DNA from: Geminocystis sp050753365
GTDB lineage: Bacteria; Cyanobacteriota; Cyanobacteriia; Cyanobacteriales; Cyanobacteriaceae
Direction: 5' to 3'
Assembly (NCBI RefSeq): GCF_050753365.1
Contig: NZ_JBLZFY010000007.1
Location: 23,153-87,152, forward strand
Length of the DNA stretch: 64,000 nucleotides
Position 1 is the first letter of the stretch; each line of letters opens with the position of its first letter. Under the pieces are notes generated by a model. That model was given only the letters and a program-made list of their open reading frames with translations, was not told where the DNA came from and ran no database searches. Below, piece after piece: positions 42,259 through 51,531 of this stretch. Both the position numbers and the translations under genes were made by a program.

Positions 42259-43176
42259 TTAAATTAAGCCAACGCATAGCAGTAAACCACTAAAAAAATG
42301 TAGATTCACAGCTATAAATTTACTATTTTTTACTTTCTGTGGTTGATTATGATACTGTTGAACATAGTTAATTAAATGATAACCAAAAGGAATTGTTAAC
42401 ATCACGATTAAGGTATTATAAGGAAGTATTTTAATGAGAGTTAACGCAACACATAACCCGTAAAATAAGATAACTGAGATAGTTAATACCTTCGCTCCTA
42501 AATCTGTACCTAGTCTCACAATGGGAGATTTTTTTCCTGCGGCAATATCGTCTGTCACTTGGTGAAAATGAGAACAAAAAAGAATAATTGATGTTGATAT
42601 ACCGATAATAGTCGATGCCCACATCGAAGATACTGAAAAGGATTGACTTTGACTATAATAAGCTGATTCGATCGCCATAGGCCCAAAGGTGACAAAACAA
42701 ATTATTTCCCCTAACCCTAAATAACCAAAACGAAAGGGAGGCCCCTGATAACTGTAACCCAAAGCACAACAAGCTATAATTAACCATAAAACTGTCCAAT
42801 CTTTGAGCCAATAATTAATTAAGAAAATTCCTGTTAATCCTAAAAACAAAAAAACCAGACTAATCCAGAAGATAAGATTGCGATTCCCCGTCAGATTCAC
42901 CACAGAATGAGCTTTATTTACGTCTATTCCCGTATCAGAGTCAAAAACATCATTACTGAGATTTAACCATGCAATAATAAAGATTGCTGATAATAGGAAG
43001 GTAAGAAAAATATTAAGATGAAAGATTCCCGTTTCTGCATAAGCTAAAGCTGTACCAAAACTAATCGGGATAATGGCTACAGTGTACATCGGCGGTTTAA
43101 TAGCCGCAAACCATAGTTGTTTTTTTGTAGGAGGGGTATTCAGATTGGAAGGTTTTGTCTGTTCACTTATAGTCAT
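42259..43176 (-). CDS. menA: 1,4-dihydroxy-2-naphthoate phytyltransferase (UbiA family)
   Basis: MenA attaches the phytyl chain to 1,4-dihydroxy-2-naphthoate in phylloquinone synthesis, the quinone cofactor of photosystem I. The protein shows about eight membrane helices and both aspartate-rich motifs of prenyltransferases: NLSNDVFDSDTG (about 75-86) and the second near HFHQVTDDIAAGKKSP. It begins at the ATG 43176 (305 residues), which gives the family start TKKQLWFAAIKPP after a short polar leader; the longer frame to 43266 runs through heptamer-like repeats. It is divergent from menF, so the two phylloquinone genes share a 289-bp intergenic region filled mostly with AATAATG-, TTAATTC- and AACTATT-type 7-bp repeats. 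Confidence 0.88.
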   Translation of the reverse strand: MTISEQTKPSNLNTPPTKKQLWFAAIKPPMYTVAIIPISFGTALAYAETGIFHLNIFLTFLLSAIFIIAWLNLSNDVFDSDTGIDVNKAHSVVNLTGNRNLIFWISLVFLFLGLTGIFLINYWLKDWTVLWLIIACCALGYSYQGPPFRFGYLGLGEIICFVTFGPMAIESAYYSQSQSFSVSSMWASTIIGISTSIILFCSHFHQVTDDIAAGKKSPIVRLGTDLGAKVLTISVILFYGLCVALTLIKILPYNTLIVMLTIPFGYHLINYVQQYHNQPQKVKNSKFIAVNLHFFSGLLLCVGLI

Positions 43177-43465
43177 AATCTTTAATTCGGTATGATAGGG
43201 TTTAGGGAATTGATAATGAATAATAGATAATGAATAATAAATAATGGATAGTTGTTCGTTCCTCATTGTCTATGTTTGATTGCTGATTGTCAATTATGGC
43301 AAATGATTCTCTTGTAATGATCACAAAATTAACAATTAAGAATTAAGAATTAATAATTAAAAAAGGCACTCATGCAACAGGCAACAATTACTCCCCAATA
43401 CCCTAACACCCTAATACCCAACTTTCTCTTCTTCACTATTAACTATTAACTATTAACTATTATTT

Positions 43466-44863
43466 ATGCCCGTAATTCCCCCTCAATTTAATTTTTTAGA
43501 TTATCCTAATATTTTAAAAAAGTTAATTTTTTTATCGTCTCAAAATAGCGTTAATAACCATCAAACTCATGATATTATTTCTCTTTCTTTTAATATTAAT
43601 CCTCTTGATAGTCTTATTTTTTTCTCAGTTATGAGGGAAGAAAAACAACTTTCTTTTTATTGGGAAAATCAAACTACACAGGATTCGATCGTGGCTATTG
43701 GAGCATTGGAAAGTTTTACTATTTCTCACAGTCAGCATCAGGATAATAGATTTTCTTTATGCCAAAAATTTATGGAGAAAACCCTTAAAAAATTACAGAA
43801 TAATAATGCCTATTTTTTTTCTTACTTCAGTTTTTTTCTCGATCGAAATCTCTCAGCAAATAGTTTTCCTCTCGCTACAATATTTTTGCCTTGCATTCAA
43901 TTAGTAAAAAAAGAAGATATTTATACCTTAACTATCAATACATATAACAAAGAAAATATTAAATTAATAAAACAATATATAAATGACAATTTTAGTGAAA
44001 AAGTTAGTTTAAATTATCATAATTTTACTCAAGAAGAAAATCAATTAAATTATAGTTTAAATCAAGAACAATATCAACCATTTATCGATAAAGTTAATCA
44101 AGGATTAGAGGCAATTAAAGCTCAAAAATTAACAAAAATAGTTGTTGCTCATGGTTTAGAAGTAAAAACAAATAATAATTTTAATATCATTAAATCTTTG
44201 AATAATTTGAGAAAAAATTATCCTGATTGTTATGTGTTTGCTATTGGTAATGAAAATCAAGAGTATTTTATCGGTGCAAGTCCAGAAAGATTACTTTCTA
44301 TCAAAAATAATCATATCATTAGTGATGCTTTAGCAGGTTCAGCACCAAGGGGAAAAAATGAGGAGGAAGATAATAATATCGGCAATAAATTATTAAATAG
44401 TGAGAAGGAAAAAAGGGAACATCAAATAGTGAGTGATTTTATTTTTAATCAATTATCTACTATCGGATTAAATCCAAAAAAATCATCTTTACAGTTATTA
44501 AAATTATCTAACATTCAACATTTATGGACTCCCATTAATGCTCAAATAAATACTGATTTAAAACCTTTAGAAATTGTACAAAAATTACATCCAACTCCTG
44601 CTGTAGCAGGTGATCCCATTAACATTGCTTGTCAAGAAATTCAAGCATCTGAACAGTTCGATCGAGCCTTATATTCTGCACCTATTGGCTGGTTAGATAT
44701 GAAAGGAAATTGTCAATTTGTGGTGGGGATTCGATCGGCTTTAATTAAAGATAATCATGCCCGTTTATTTGCTGGGGCTGGTATTGTAGAAGGCTCAAAA
44801 CCTGAACAAGAATTAATCGAAATTAAACTTAAATTTCAAGCTCTTTTACAAGCATTAATATAA
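43466..44863 (+). CDS. menF: Isochorismate synthase
   Basis: MenF turns chorismate into isochorismate, the committed step of phylloquinone synthesis. The 465 residues carry a poorly conserved N-terminal half and a C-terminal chorismate-binding domain. Landmarks include KIVVAHGLEV, FIGASPERLLSIKN, DALAGSAPRGKNEEED with the conserved Ala-Gly, HQIVSDFI, LHPTPAVAGDP and ARLFAGAGIVEGSKPEQE. The TPAVAG and AGAGIV segments are diagnostic of isochorismate/salicylate synthases. The start is preceded by AACTATT repeats. It is divergent from menA. Confidence 0.92.
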   Translation: MPVIPPQFNFLDYPNILKKLIFLSSQNSVNNHQTHDIISLSFNINPLDSLIFFSVMREEKQLSFYWENQTTQDSIVAIGALESFTISHSQHQDNRFSLCQKFMEKTLKKLQNNNAYFFSYFSFFLDRNLSANSFPLATIFLPCIQLVKKEDIYTLTINTYNKENIKLIKQYINDNFSEKVSLNYHNFTQEENQLNYSLNQEQYQPFIDKVNQGLEAIKAQKLTKIVVAHGLEVKTNNNFNIIKSLNNLRKNYPDCYVFAIGNENQEYFIGASPERLLSIKNNHIISDALAGSAPRGKNEEEDNNIGNKLLNSEKEKREHQIVSDFIFNQLSTIGLNPKKSSLQLLKLSNIQHLWTPINAQINTDLKPLEIVQKLHPTPAVAGDPINIACQEIQASEQFDRALYSAPIGWLDMKGNCQFVVGIRSALIKDNHARLFAGAGIVEGSKPEQELIEIKLKFQALLQALI

Positions 44864-44929
44864 CTAAAATTCTTTCCTATTTTTCATCTCTATCAGTAAA
44901 CTTAGATACCTCATCGCCTATCATAAAAA

Positions 44930-45469
44930 CTAAAAAATTTCTGGCCACAAATCAACTATTTTTAATTGCCATTGAGGAAACAAGTCTGAAATCATTAAAA
45001 CATCTTCATCCGTCAAGATTTCTACTTCCCTATTAGAACGAAAAATTTTGACAATATGTTCATCAGGATCAATTAAAATAGCTACTGTTACCCCAAAATT
45101 TAGGAAGTTTTTTAATTTAGTTTCCAGTTTATTAATTCTGTCAGAAGCAGACTTGATTTCTACCACTAAATCAGGTACAACTTGAGCATAACTACGAGGA
45201 CTTATTTTCAATTTTTCTGCCTTAACAAAAGCCACATCAGGGGCTAATAAATCTCCATTGGGCATAATAAAACCTGCGGATGAACCTGTTACTCTACCTA
45301 GTTTTCGGGAGTTTACCCAATTTCTTAATTTACTACTAAAATTTGTACCAACTTCTTCTGAAAAAAAGTCTGAAGGACTCATAATAATAATTTCTCCTTC
45401 TCTTAATTCATATTTTAAATCAGGATTTTGTTGCTGTATTTTATCAATATCTTCAATAGTTAAGGTCAT
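44930..45469 (-). CDS. Uma2 family (DUF820) putative endonuclease
   Basis: This 179-residue protein belongs to the Uma2/DUF820 family, PD-(D/E)xK-fold proteins that are extremely numerous in cyanobacteria and of unknown role. The core is visible as LLAPDVAFVKAEKL and VPDLVVEIKSASDR, giving the D...ExK catalytic set, followed by KLKNFLNFGV and the usual VAILIDPDE strand. No partner gene is adjacent. It lies between the menF stop and the ftsH stop side. Confidence 0.87.
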   Translation of the reverse strand: MTLTIEDIDKIQQQNPDLKYELREGEIIIMSPSDFFSEEVGTNFSSKLRNWVNSRKLGRVTGSSAGFIMPNGDLLAPDVAFVKAEKLKISPRSYAQVVPDLVVEIKSASDRINKLETKLKNFLNFGVTVAILIDPDEHIVKIFRSNREVEILTDEDVLMISDLFPQWQLKIVDLWPEIF

Positions 45470-45498
45470 CTTTTTTCTCGTTTAGTTTAAACAAAAAC

Positions 45499-47388
45499 TT
45501 AGTTTGATAACTTTGCCATTTCTAAGGGTTTAGAGTTTGATTTTTCGACTATTTCACGAAATAAATCTCCTTCTATGGTTTCTTTTTCAATTAATAAATC
45601 CACTAATTTATCAATTACAGGGCGATTTTCTGTGATAATTTGTTTAGCATTTTCATAACACTGAAACACGATCGAGCGAATTTGTTGATCAATTTTTTCG
45701 GCTATTTCTTGAGAATAATCAGAGCGATTAACGGTATCATTTCCTAAGAAAATAGGTTGATTATCGTCTTCTAAAGCAAGGAGTCCTAAATTCGACATTC
45801 CAAATTTTGTAACCATTTGACGACTTAAAGAAGTCACTCTTTCAATATCATTTCCAGCCCCTGTAGTTATTTCTCCATCGCCAAAAATGACATCTTCGGC
45901 AGCTCTCCCTCCTAACAATCCTGTAATACGAGCAAAAAGTTGAGTGCGAGAAATTAAGCCCTGTTCTTCATCAGGAGTGAACCACGTTAAGCCTCTGGCT
46001 TGACCTCTGGGGATTAAGGTAACTTTTTCTACGGGATCATGTCCTTTGGTTAGTGTACCTACAATAGCGTGACCAACTTCGTGGTAAGCAATTAATCTTT
46101 TTGCCTTACCATCTACTAACGGTGTGCCTTCCATCCCCGCAATGACTCGATCGATCGCCTCATCGATTTCATTCATAGTAATAGCTTCTTTTCTTTTGCG
46201 TACCGTTAAAATTGCCGCCTCATTCAAGAGGTTAGCTAAATCTGCACCGCTAAAACCGGGGGTGCGTTGGGCAATGGTGTGTAAGGAGACTTCGGGAGCA
46301 ACTTTTTTGTTGGCACTGTGTACTTCTAAAATTCCTAAACGCCCATTCATATCAGGATAATCCACCATAACTTGTCGATCGAACCTACCCGGGCGAAGTA
46401 ACGCACTATCCAACACATCAGGGCGATTAGTTGCCGCTATGACGATAATGCCCGTATTACCCTCAAAACCATCCATTTCCGTGAGTAATTGGTTTAAAGT
46501 TTGCTCCCTCTCATCGTTACCACCGCCAATCCCTGCACCTCTTTGTCTTCCCACAGCATCAATTTCATCGATAAAAATCAGACAGGGAGCATTTTCCTTC
46601 GCCTTACGGAATAAATCTCGTACCCTTGACGCACCAACTCCCACAAACATCTCGACAAACTCTGAACCAGAAATACTAAAGAAAGGGACTTGTGCTTCTC
46701 CTGCAATCGCCTTAGCCAAAAGGGTTTTACCCGTACCAGGAGGTCCAATTAACAAAACACCCCTAGGAATTTTTGCCCCAACGGCGGTAAATTTATCAGG
46801 AGTTTTGAGAAAAGTTACCACTTCCCCTAATTCCTCTTTTGCTTCTTCGATACCTGCCACATCTTTAAATTCAACCCCCGTAGCCGCTTCCATTTGAAAT
46901 CGAGCGCGAGACTTGCCAAAATTCATCGCTCCAGCCGCACTACTAGCTGAACGTTTGATTAAGATAAATAAGCCTAAAATCAATAAAAATAAGACCCCAA
47001 CCTGCATTAAGTTAATCACAGAAGCACTACTTGCTCCTAAAGATTGTACGGAAAAATCGATATTATTAGCTCTAATTTTGGCGATTAATTCGGGATTTTG
47101 ATTAAATAATTTAACTTGCTGAGATTCATTATCTTTTGTCCCTTCTAAATATACATCAGCAATATTCGTACTAGGATCGATCGTGATTTTGCGTACTTCT
47201 CCCGCTTCAATGCTTCTCAATAAATCTGAATAATCAAAGGCTTGTTTTTTTTGTTGTGCCAAAGCCGTATTACCAACAAACAAACTTTGCAACAAGACTA
47301 AACTACCAGCCATGAAACTGAGCATTTTAGTTGATTTGGTTGACTTAATTAATTTACGAAGACTGATCTTAGAAGAATAACTGTGCAT
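45499..47388 (-). CDS. ftsH: ATP-dependent zinc metalloprotease FtsH
   Basis: This membrane AAA protease degrades damaged membrane proteins; in cyanobacteria FtsH2/FtsH3 complexes remove photodamaged D1. The 629 residues show two membrane helices (about 22-44 and 118-140), an AAA domain with Walker A GPPGTGKTLLAKA (about 216), LIFIDEIDAVGRQRG and the SRH arginines (ATNRPDVLDSALLRPGRFDR), and the zinc site HEVGH (about 431). Length and N-terminal signal-like AQQKK segment fit the Slr0228 (FtsH2) type. Thf1, which supports FtsH complexes, is also in this window. A region of transposon debris precedes it. Confidence 0.94.
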   Translation of the reverse strand: MHSYSSKISLRKLIKSTKSTKMLSFMAGSLVLLQSLFVGNTALAQQKKQAFDYSDLLRSIEAGEVRKITIDPSTNIADVYLEGTKDNESQQVKLFNQNPELIAKIRANNIDFSVQSLGASSASVINLMQVGVLFLLILGLFILIKRSASSAAGAMNFGKSRARFQMEAATGVEFKDVAGIEEAKEELGEVVTFLKTPDKFTAVGAKIPRGVLLIGPPGTGKTLLAKAIAGEAQVPFFSISGSEFVEMFVGVGASRVRDLFRKAKENAPCLIFIDEIDAVGRQRGAGIGGGNDEREQTLNQLLTEMDGFEGNTGIIVIAATNRPDVLDSALLRPGRFDRQVMVDYPDMNGRLGILEVHSANKKVAPEVSLHTIAQRTPGFSGADLANLLNEAAILTVRKRKEAITMNEIDEAIDRVIAGMEGTPLVDGKAKRLIAYHEVGHAIVGTLTKGHDPVEKVTLIPRGQARGLTWFTPDEEQGLISRTQLFARITGLLGGRAAEDVIFGDGEITTGAGNDIERVTSLSRQMVTKFGMSNLGLLALEDDNQPIFLGNDTVNRSDYSQEIAEKIDQQIRSIVFQCYENAKQIITENRPVIDKLVDLLIEKETIEGDLFREIVEKSNSKPLEMAKLSN

Positions 47389-47504
47389 TGGTGATAATAT
47401 TTCAATTGACTACTTTCTTTTATAACAAATTTCAGTCATTTCAGGGTGAGGAGTTAGTACAGGTTAAATAGCAGGATTTTTTCAAAGTCGAGGTAAAATT
47501 GTAT

Positions 47505-47691
47505 GGCTCTTCTACAGTAGTTATGCAAAATTAATAGAAAATAATTAATATAAACTTTATTATGTATAGCTTTGATTATTTTAAAAATCCAATTGTTATA
47601 AATTAACAGTTTGAATTTAACCTAATACCTAATACCTGATACCTGACACCTTTTTTTAGACATAATTTATCATACTTAAAGTAGGAGAGCC
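47505..47691 (-). mobile_element. MITE-like element family B, full copy B2
   Basis: This 187-bp element is bounded by GGCTCTTCTACAGTAGTTATG and the inverse of GGCTCTCCTACTTTAAGTATG, so its ends share about 11 bp of inverted repeat (GGCTCTYCTAC). It carries AGGTATC/AGGTGTC-type 7-bp repeats and no gene. Copy B4 (61455-61640) is the same element inverted, at 186 bp. It is placed directly against a transposase fragment. (Terminal motifs are quoted here shortened to their informative 20-21 positions.). Confidence 0.8.
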
Positions 47692-47785
47692 AAATTCGTT
47701 CTCTGACTTCAGCTCTATCTTCTTTTTTCAAAACATTTTGTAAATAATGTTTTTCTTCAGGTGACAAGAAATTTTTAATAGGCAT
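47692..47785 (-). pseudogene. N-terminal fragment of an IS630-type transposase
   Basis: From the ATG at 47785 the minus strand encodes MPIKNFLSPEEKHYLQNVL then KKEDRAEVRERI, matching the beginning of IS630-like transposases with their LS-EE-L start and R-EV-RI helix. The reading frame then runs into element B2, which appears to have inserted there. No downstream transposase sequence is found beyond B2. Confidence 0.6.
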
Positions 47786-47844
47786 GGTTAAGATTAACAA
47801 ATTTATTTGTGTTATTATGATTATAGACTATACAAGTGCGTTTT

Positions 47845-48120
47845 AGCTTATAACACAATAGAACGATGTTGGGCTTGTTTAGAAAACTTCTGGAATGGAA
47901 CAATATTGGACTCGGTGGAAAAAACTTTAGAATGGGCAAAAAATATGATATGGAAAGGAATAAAGCCCATCGTAAAAATATTAGAAAAAACCTATGAAAC
48001 AGGAATTAAGCCATCACAGGAAGAATTAGATGAGTCCCGAGAATTGTGGCATCCATCTCCAACACTACTGGCATTGGATGTGGACAATAATATATACAGG
48101 TTAACTGGTACTTTATTTTC
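47845..48120 (+). pseudogene. C-terminal fragment of an ISAzo13-type transposase
   Basis: The frame encodes AYNTIERCWACLENFWNG, followed by ILDSVEKTLEWAKNM and WKGIKPIVKILEKTYETG. This is the N-x-IER-W-LE-WNG C-terminal region of ISAzo13 (Rhodopirellula-type) transposases. Everything upstream, including the catalytic Asp residues, is lost, and the tail after about 48060 is altered. It shows that a second insertion sequence type once occupied this site. Confidence 0.7.
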
Positions 48121-48197
48121 TTGCATTTCCCTAATTTTTGGGTTATGCTGTCGCTAATCAACCTACAAATTTACTTTAACAAAATGTCGGTAAAATT

Positions 48198-50522
48198 ATG
48201 ATAGATGATAAGATCGATCGAAATTTAGAAGCTAAAATAGAGTCTTTAGTTGCTAATTTAAGACAAGGGCAAAAACAACTAGCACTGTGGAAAGGCGGTA
48301 AAATGGCAGTTTCAGCCGTGCCGGGGGCAGGAAAATCTCACGGTTTAGCCACAGCCGCCGCTATTACTATCGCCCGAAATAAACTTCATTTGACTAATCG
48401 ACAGTTACTTATTGTAACTTATACTCGATCGGCATCCCTCAGTATTGAAAAAAAAATCAACGAAATCTTAATCAAAGATTTACAACTATCTCCCACTGGT
48501 TTTACCGTGCAAACTATCCACAGTTTAGCGGTAAGTATTGCGAATCGTTTTCCCCAATTGTCTCAATTAGCGATGGAAAACAATACCCTCACAGATATAA
48601 AAAATTATACTCACCCCCTCATTTTTGAGACGGTAAATCAATGGGTGAAACATAATCCCTCACTTTACCAAGTGTTATTACAAGGGGTGAAAAAAATCAA
48701 TGACAATGACGAGGAAAGAGAATTGTTATATCGGGAGTCGATATTAGTAAATGAGATACTGCCAAAAGTTGCTTCTAATGCCATTTCTCTGATTAAAAGT
48801 TCAGATTTAACCTTGAATGATTCTTTTTCCTTACCTGATAATCCCCATAATCCTTATCCTTTGATGACGATAGCGAAGGGATTATATGAAGAATATCAAG
48901 CATTGATGATCAAAAAACAACGTATCGATTATGATGATCTGATTTTATCAGCTTTGAGGGTGCTTAAGTTCGATCGAGCTAGAGAAACATTGCAACAGGA
49001 AGTATTTGCCGTGTTTGAAGATGAAGCTCAAGATTCTAGCCCATTACAGGAAAAACTATTAAAAATCTTAGCCACTGATACCCATAGTCATCAAGTAAAT
49101 TTTGTCAGGGTAGGAGACTCTAATCAAGCCATAAACTCTACCTTTACATCTGCTGACCCTAAATATTTTCGAGATTTTTGTCGTCAATGTCAAGAAAATA
49201 ATCGGTTTTATACCATGAATCAAGCAGGAAGAAGTTGTCAAATTGTCATCGATACAGCGAATCAAACATTAGGATTTGTTAATCAAAAAATTGAAGAAGA
49301 ATTAACTCAGAAAAATATTAAAGATATAGAGTCATTAATTCCCTTTGAAAATCAATTTATAAAACCCGTAGAAAATACCGATAATCAAATCAATATTAAT
49401 CCACAACCCGAAGGAAAAGGGCTTGAAATAGAAATTCCTGAAAATGTATTTGACACAGTGAAATTACTCAGAGAAAAAATTATTAATTTATCAATAGAAA
49501 AAGAAGACAAAAAACAAGGTAGTTTTGCAATTTTAGTCAGAGAAAATAAACAGGGAAATTTTTTATATACTGAGTTAAAAGATTTAGAAAAAACTCATAA
49601 TCTGAAAGTAAAATTAATCAATGATACGGATATTTATAATAAAGTTTTACTAGAAGTTTTATCTATTTTACAGTTTTTAGACTGCCCTCATTCTTCCCAA
49701 TATTTAACAAAAACCTTAAAAATTATCACGGAAAGGCTAAATATTCCCATCGAAGATATAAAGACTTTAAGTATTTATCCCGAAAAATTTTTATATCCTA
49801 CTATGCTCGATTCCCCCCAAGATGAAAAGACAATCAAACTAAAAAATGAGTGTATTAAACTGTTAAACAGTCGTTTGCAGTTGTCTCCTTATCAATTAAT
49901 TCCTTTTATTTCTGTAACTTTAAAATATGAGCAAGTTGAATTGGCTACTTTACAAAAATTAAGCGAAAGAATTAAACAAGATATTAAAACTAATATTTCT
50001 CTAAAATCAATAATTAATGTTTTGCAAGAAATCCTCAATAGTGAGAAATTTAAGAGTTTAGAAATAGAAGACGAAAAAACTTATCAACAAGAAGGGCAAG
50101 TTACTATTATTACCATGCACAAAGCTAAAGGTTTAGAATGGGATTATGTTTTTATTCCTTTTTTACACGAAAATATTATCCCCGGTAATGGCACTTATAT
50201 TGATAAAAAGAATGACTTTATTAGTAATGGTAATTATAGTTTACCCGAAGTAGTTCGATCGAGCCTAAGATTTGCAATTCACTATCATAATGAATCAGAC
50301 TATCGACAAATTTCTATAGATGAGGCTTTTATCGAAAACACCTATCAAAAAAAAGCCGAAGAATATCGTTTATTATATGTAGCCATGACGAGGGCAAAAA
50401 AATTATTATGGATGTCATCGGCAAAAAAAGCCCCTTGGCGATGGAGTTTCTTTGAAAATAAAAGTTCGTTGCAAAATCAACCACCATGCCCTGTTATTGT
50501 TTTCTTAAATGGGGATTCTTGA
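48198..50522 (+). CDS. UvrD/Rep-type superfamily 1 DNA helicase
   Basis: The 774-residue protein is an ATP-dependent 3'-5' helicase of superfamily 1A. Motif I is AVSAVPGAGKSHG (about residue 37-47), Ia around IVTYTRSASLSIEKKI, motif II VFEDEAQDSS (about 273), motif III VRVGDSNQAIN, motif V ITMHKAKGLEWDYVFIP (about 641), and motif VI YVAMTRAKKLLWM. The spacing of the middle domain is shorter and more diverged than in UvrD or PcrA, and no nuclease domain is attached. It sits next to transposase fragments and before a nucleotidyltransferase pair, a setting typical of accessory or defence genes, but it could equally be a housekeeping repair helicase of cyanobacteria. Confidence 0.88.
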   Translation: MIDDKIDRNLEAKIESLVANLRQGQKQLALWKGGKMAVSAVPGAGKSHGLATAAAITIARNKLHLTNRQLLIVTYTRSASLSIEKKINEILIKDLQLSPTGFTVQTIHSLAVSIANRFPQLSQLAMENNTLTDIKNYTHPLIFETVNQWVKHNPSLYQVLLQGVKKINDNDEERELLYRESILVNEILPKVASNAISLIKSSDLTLNDSFSLPDNPHNPYPLMTIAKGLYEEYQALMIKKQRIDYDDLILSALRVLKFDRARETLQQEVFAVFEDEAQDSSPLQEKLLKILATDTHSHQVNFVRVGDSNQAINSTFTSADPKYFRDFCRQCQENNRFYTMNQAGRSCQIVIDTANQTLGFVNQKIEEELTQKNIKDIESLIPFENQFIKPVENTDNQININPQPEGKGLEIEIPENVFDTVKLLREKIINLSIEKEDKKQGSFAILVRENKQGNFLYTELKDLEKTHNLKVKLINDTDIYNKVLLEVLSILQFLDCPHSSQYLTKTLKIITERLNIPIEDIKTLSIYPEKFLYPTMLDSPQDEKTIKLKNECIKLLNSRLQLSPYQLIPFISVTLKYEQVELATLQKLSERIKQDIKTNISLKSIINVLQEILNSEKFKSLEIEDEKTYQQEGQVTIITMHKAKGLEWDYVFIPFLHENIIPGNGTYIDKKNDFISNGNYSLPEVVRSSLRFAIHYHNESDYRQISIDEAFIENTYQKKAEEYRLLYVAMTRAKKLLWMSSAKKAPWRWSFFENKSSLQNQPPCPVIVFLNGDS

Positions 50523-50631
50523 AAAAATATCTTGTTGAAGATGGGAAAAAAGGGAATTTCATTTGTATAATATTTAAACAATTATAATAAAACCAAATTC
50601 CTAACTTAAGGCAGATAATTACCGCAAAAAT

Positions 50632-51180
50632 ATGCGTTCAAACGTTGATTTTCAGAAGTTAGAAAAGCTGATGCAAGTCTTAGGTCAAGAAGCTCAGGGA
50701 AAGGGTAATATCTACTTTACAGGCGGTGCTAGTGCTTTACTCATTGGGTGGCGCGATTCTACTGTTGATGTTGATCTTCGTTTAGACCCTGAACCTTCGG
50801 GTATTTTTCAAGCCATTGCTAAACTCAAACAAGAATTGGACATCAATATCGAACTGGCATCTCCACAAGATTTTTTGCCACCAGTTCCAAAATGGCGTGA
50901 GAGAAGCATATTTATTGCTAAACGAGGTCAAATCTCATTCTATCATTATGATTTTACTGCCCAAGCTCTTTCTAAATTATCTAGGGGATTCGATCGAGAT
51001 TTTAATGATGTTGAAGCCATGTACAAAAATAAATTATTCTCTTTGAGTGAATTAAGAGATTGCTTTGAAGCGATCGCACCTGAATTAATCCGATTTCCTT
51101 CTCTTAACCCTGATGTATTCAGAAGTCGAGTAGAGAACTTCATTAAACGTTTTGAAAATAAAGCTAAAGAGGAGAGATAA
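50632..51180 (+). CDS. DUF6036-like nucleotidyltransferase-fold protein
   Basis: The 182-residue protein has a minimal nucleotidyltransferase fold: YFTGGASALLIGWRDSTVDV followed by the paired acids of VDVDLRL (about residues 42-48), resembling DUF6036 and AbiEii-like proteins. The C-terminal half is helical (FNDVEAMYKNKLFSLSELRD, FRSRVENFIKRF). Its stop codon overlaps the start of the next gene by one base (TAATG), a sign of tight coupling. Two-gene modules of this kind often act as toxin-antitoxin or phage-defence units; here that is only a possibility. Confidence 0.7.
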   Translation: MRSNVDFQKLEKLMQVLGQEAQGKGNIYFTGGASALLIGWRDSTVDVDLRLDPEPSGIFQAIAKLKQELDINIELASPQDFLPPVPKWRERSIFIAKRGQISFYHYDFTAQALSKLSRGFDRDFNDVEAMYKNKLFSLSELRDCFEAIAPELIRFPSLNPDVFRSRVENFIKRFENKAKEER

Positions 51181-51470
51181 TGAATCTTAATGAGTTACCC
51201 GGAGCAGAAGTCATCTTACCCGGACTGAGGGATATTAATAGGGGAAAGTCTAATACTATTGGAGCATTGCTAGTGGCGATCGCTGCAACACGTTTAACCG
51301 AAGCAGGTTTAGATATTCCTAAAAGTAACCTAGCATCCGAGCCTGAGTTAACTTTATATACCTATCTTCGAGACAATCGAGAGGATGCTTACCCTTACTA
51401 TAATGCTTTGCTCGATCGTCTCAACAGCTTTTGTAACGCACTGGAAATACCAATAGATAGGAGTGGTTGA
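51180..51470 (+). CDS. Hypothetical protein coupled to the nucleotidyltransferase-like gene
   Basis: I do not recognise this 96-residue protein. It starts MNLNELPGAEVILPGLRDI and carries a hydrophobic alanine-rich helix (GALLVAIAATRLTEAGLDI) and an acidic middle (LASEPELTLYTYLRDNREDA). The tail has FCNALEIPIDR. It contains no cysteines besides one and no signal peptide. It overlaps the preceding gene by one base, so both must be translated together. It could be the partner of a toxin-antitoxin pair. Confidence 0.6.
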   Translation: MNLNELPGAEVILPGLRDINRGKSNTIGALLVAIAATRLTEAGLDIPKSNLASEPELTLYTYLRDNREDAYPYYNALLDRLNSFCNALEIPIDRSG

Positions 51471-51531
51471 AAAAGTCTCCTCGTCTTCTAGTCTTAATTC
51501 TTAATTCTTAATTCTTAATTCTCCATTGTTT

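Noticed and set aside
46439..46897. Long plus-strand open frame of 152 codons opposite ftsH
   Set aside because: It is a complete shadow of the conserved AAA domain on the other strand and has no domain or start signal of its own. The same applies to the 148-codon frame at 25225-25671.
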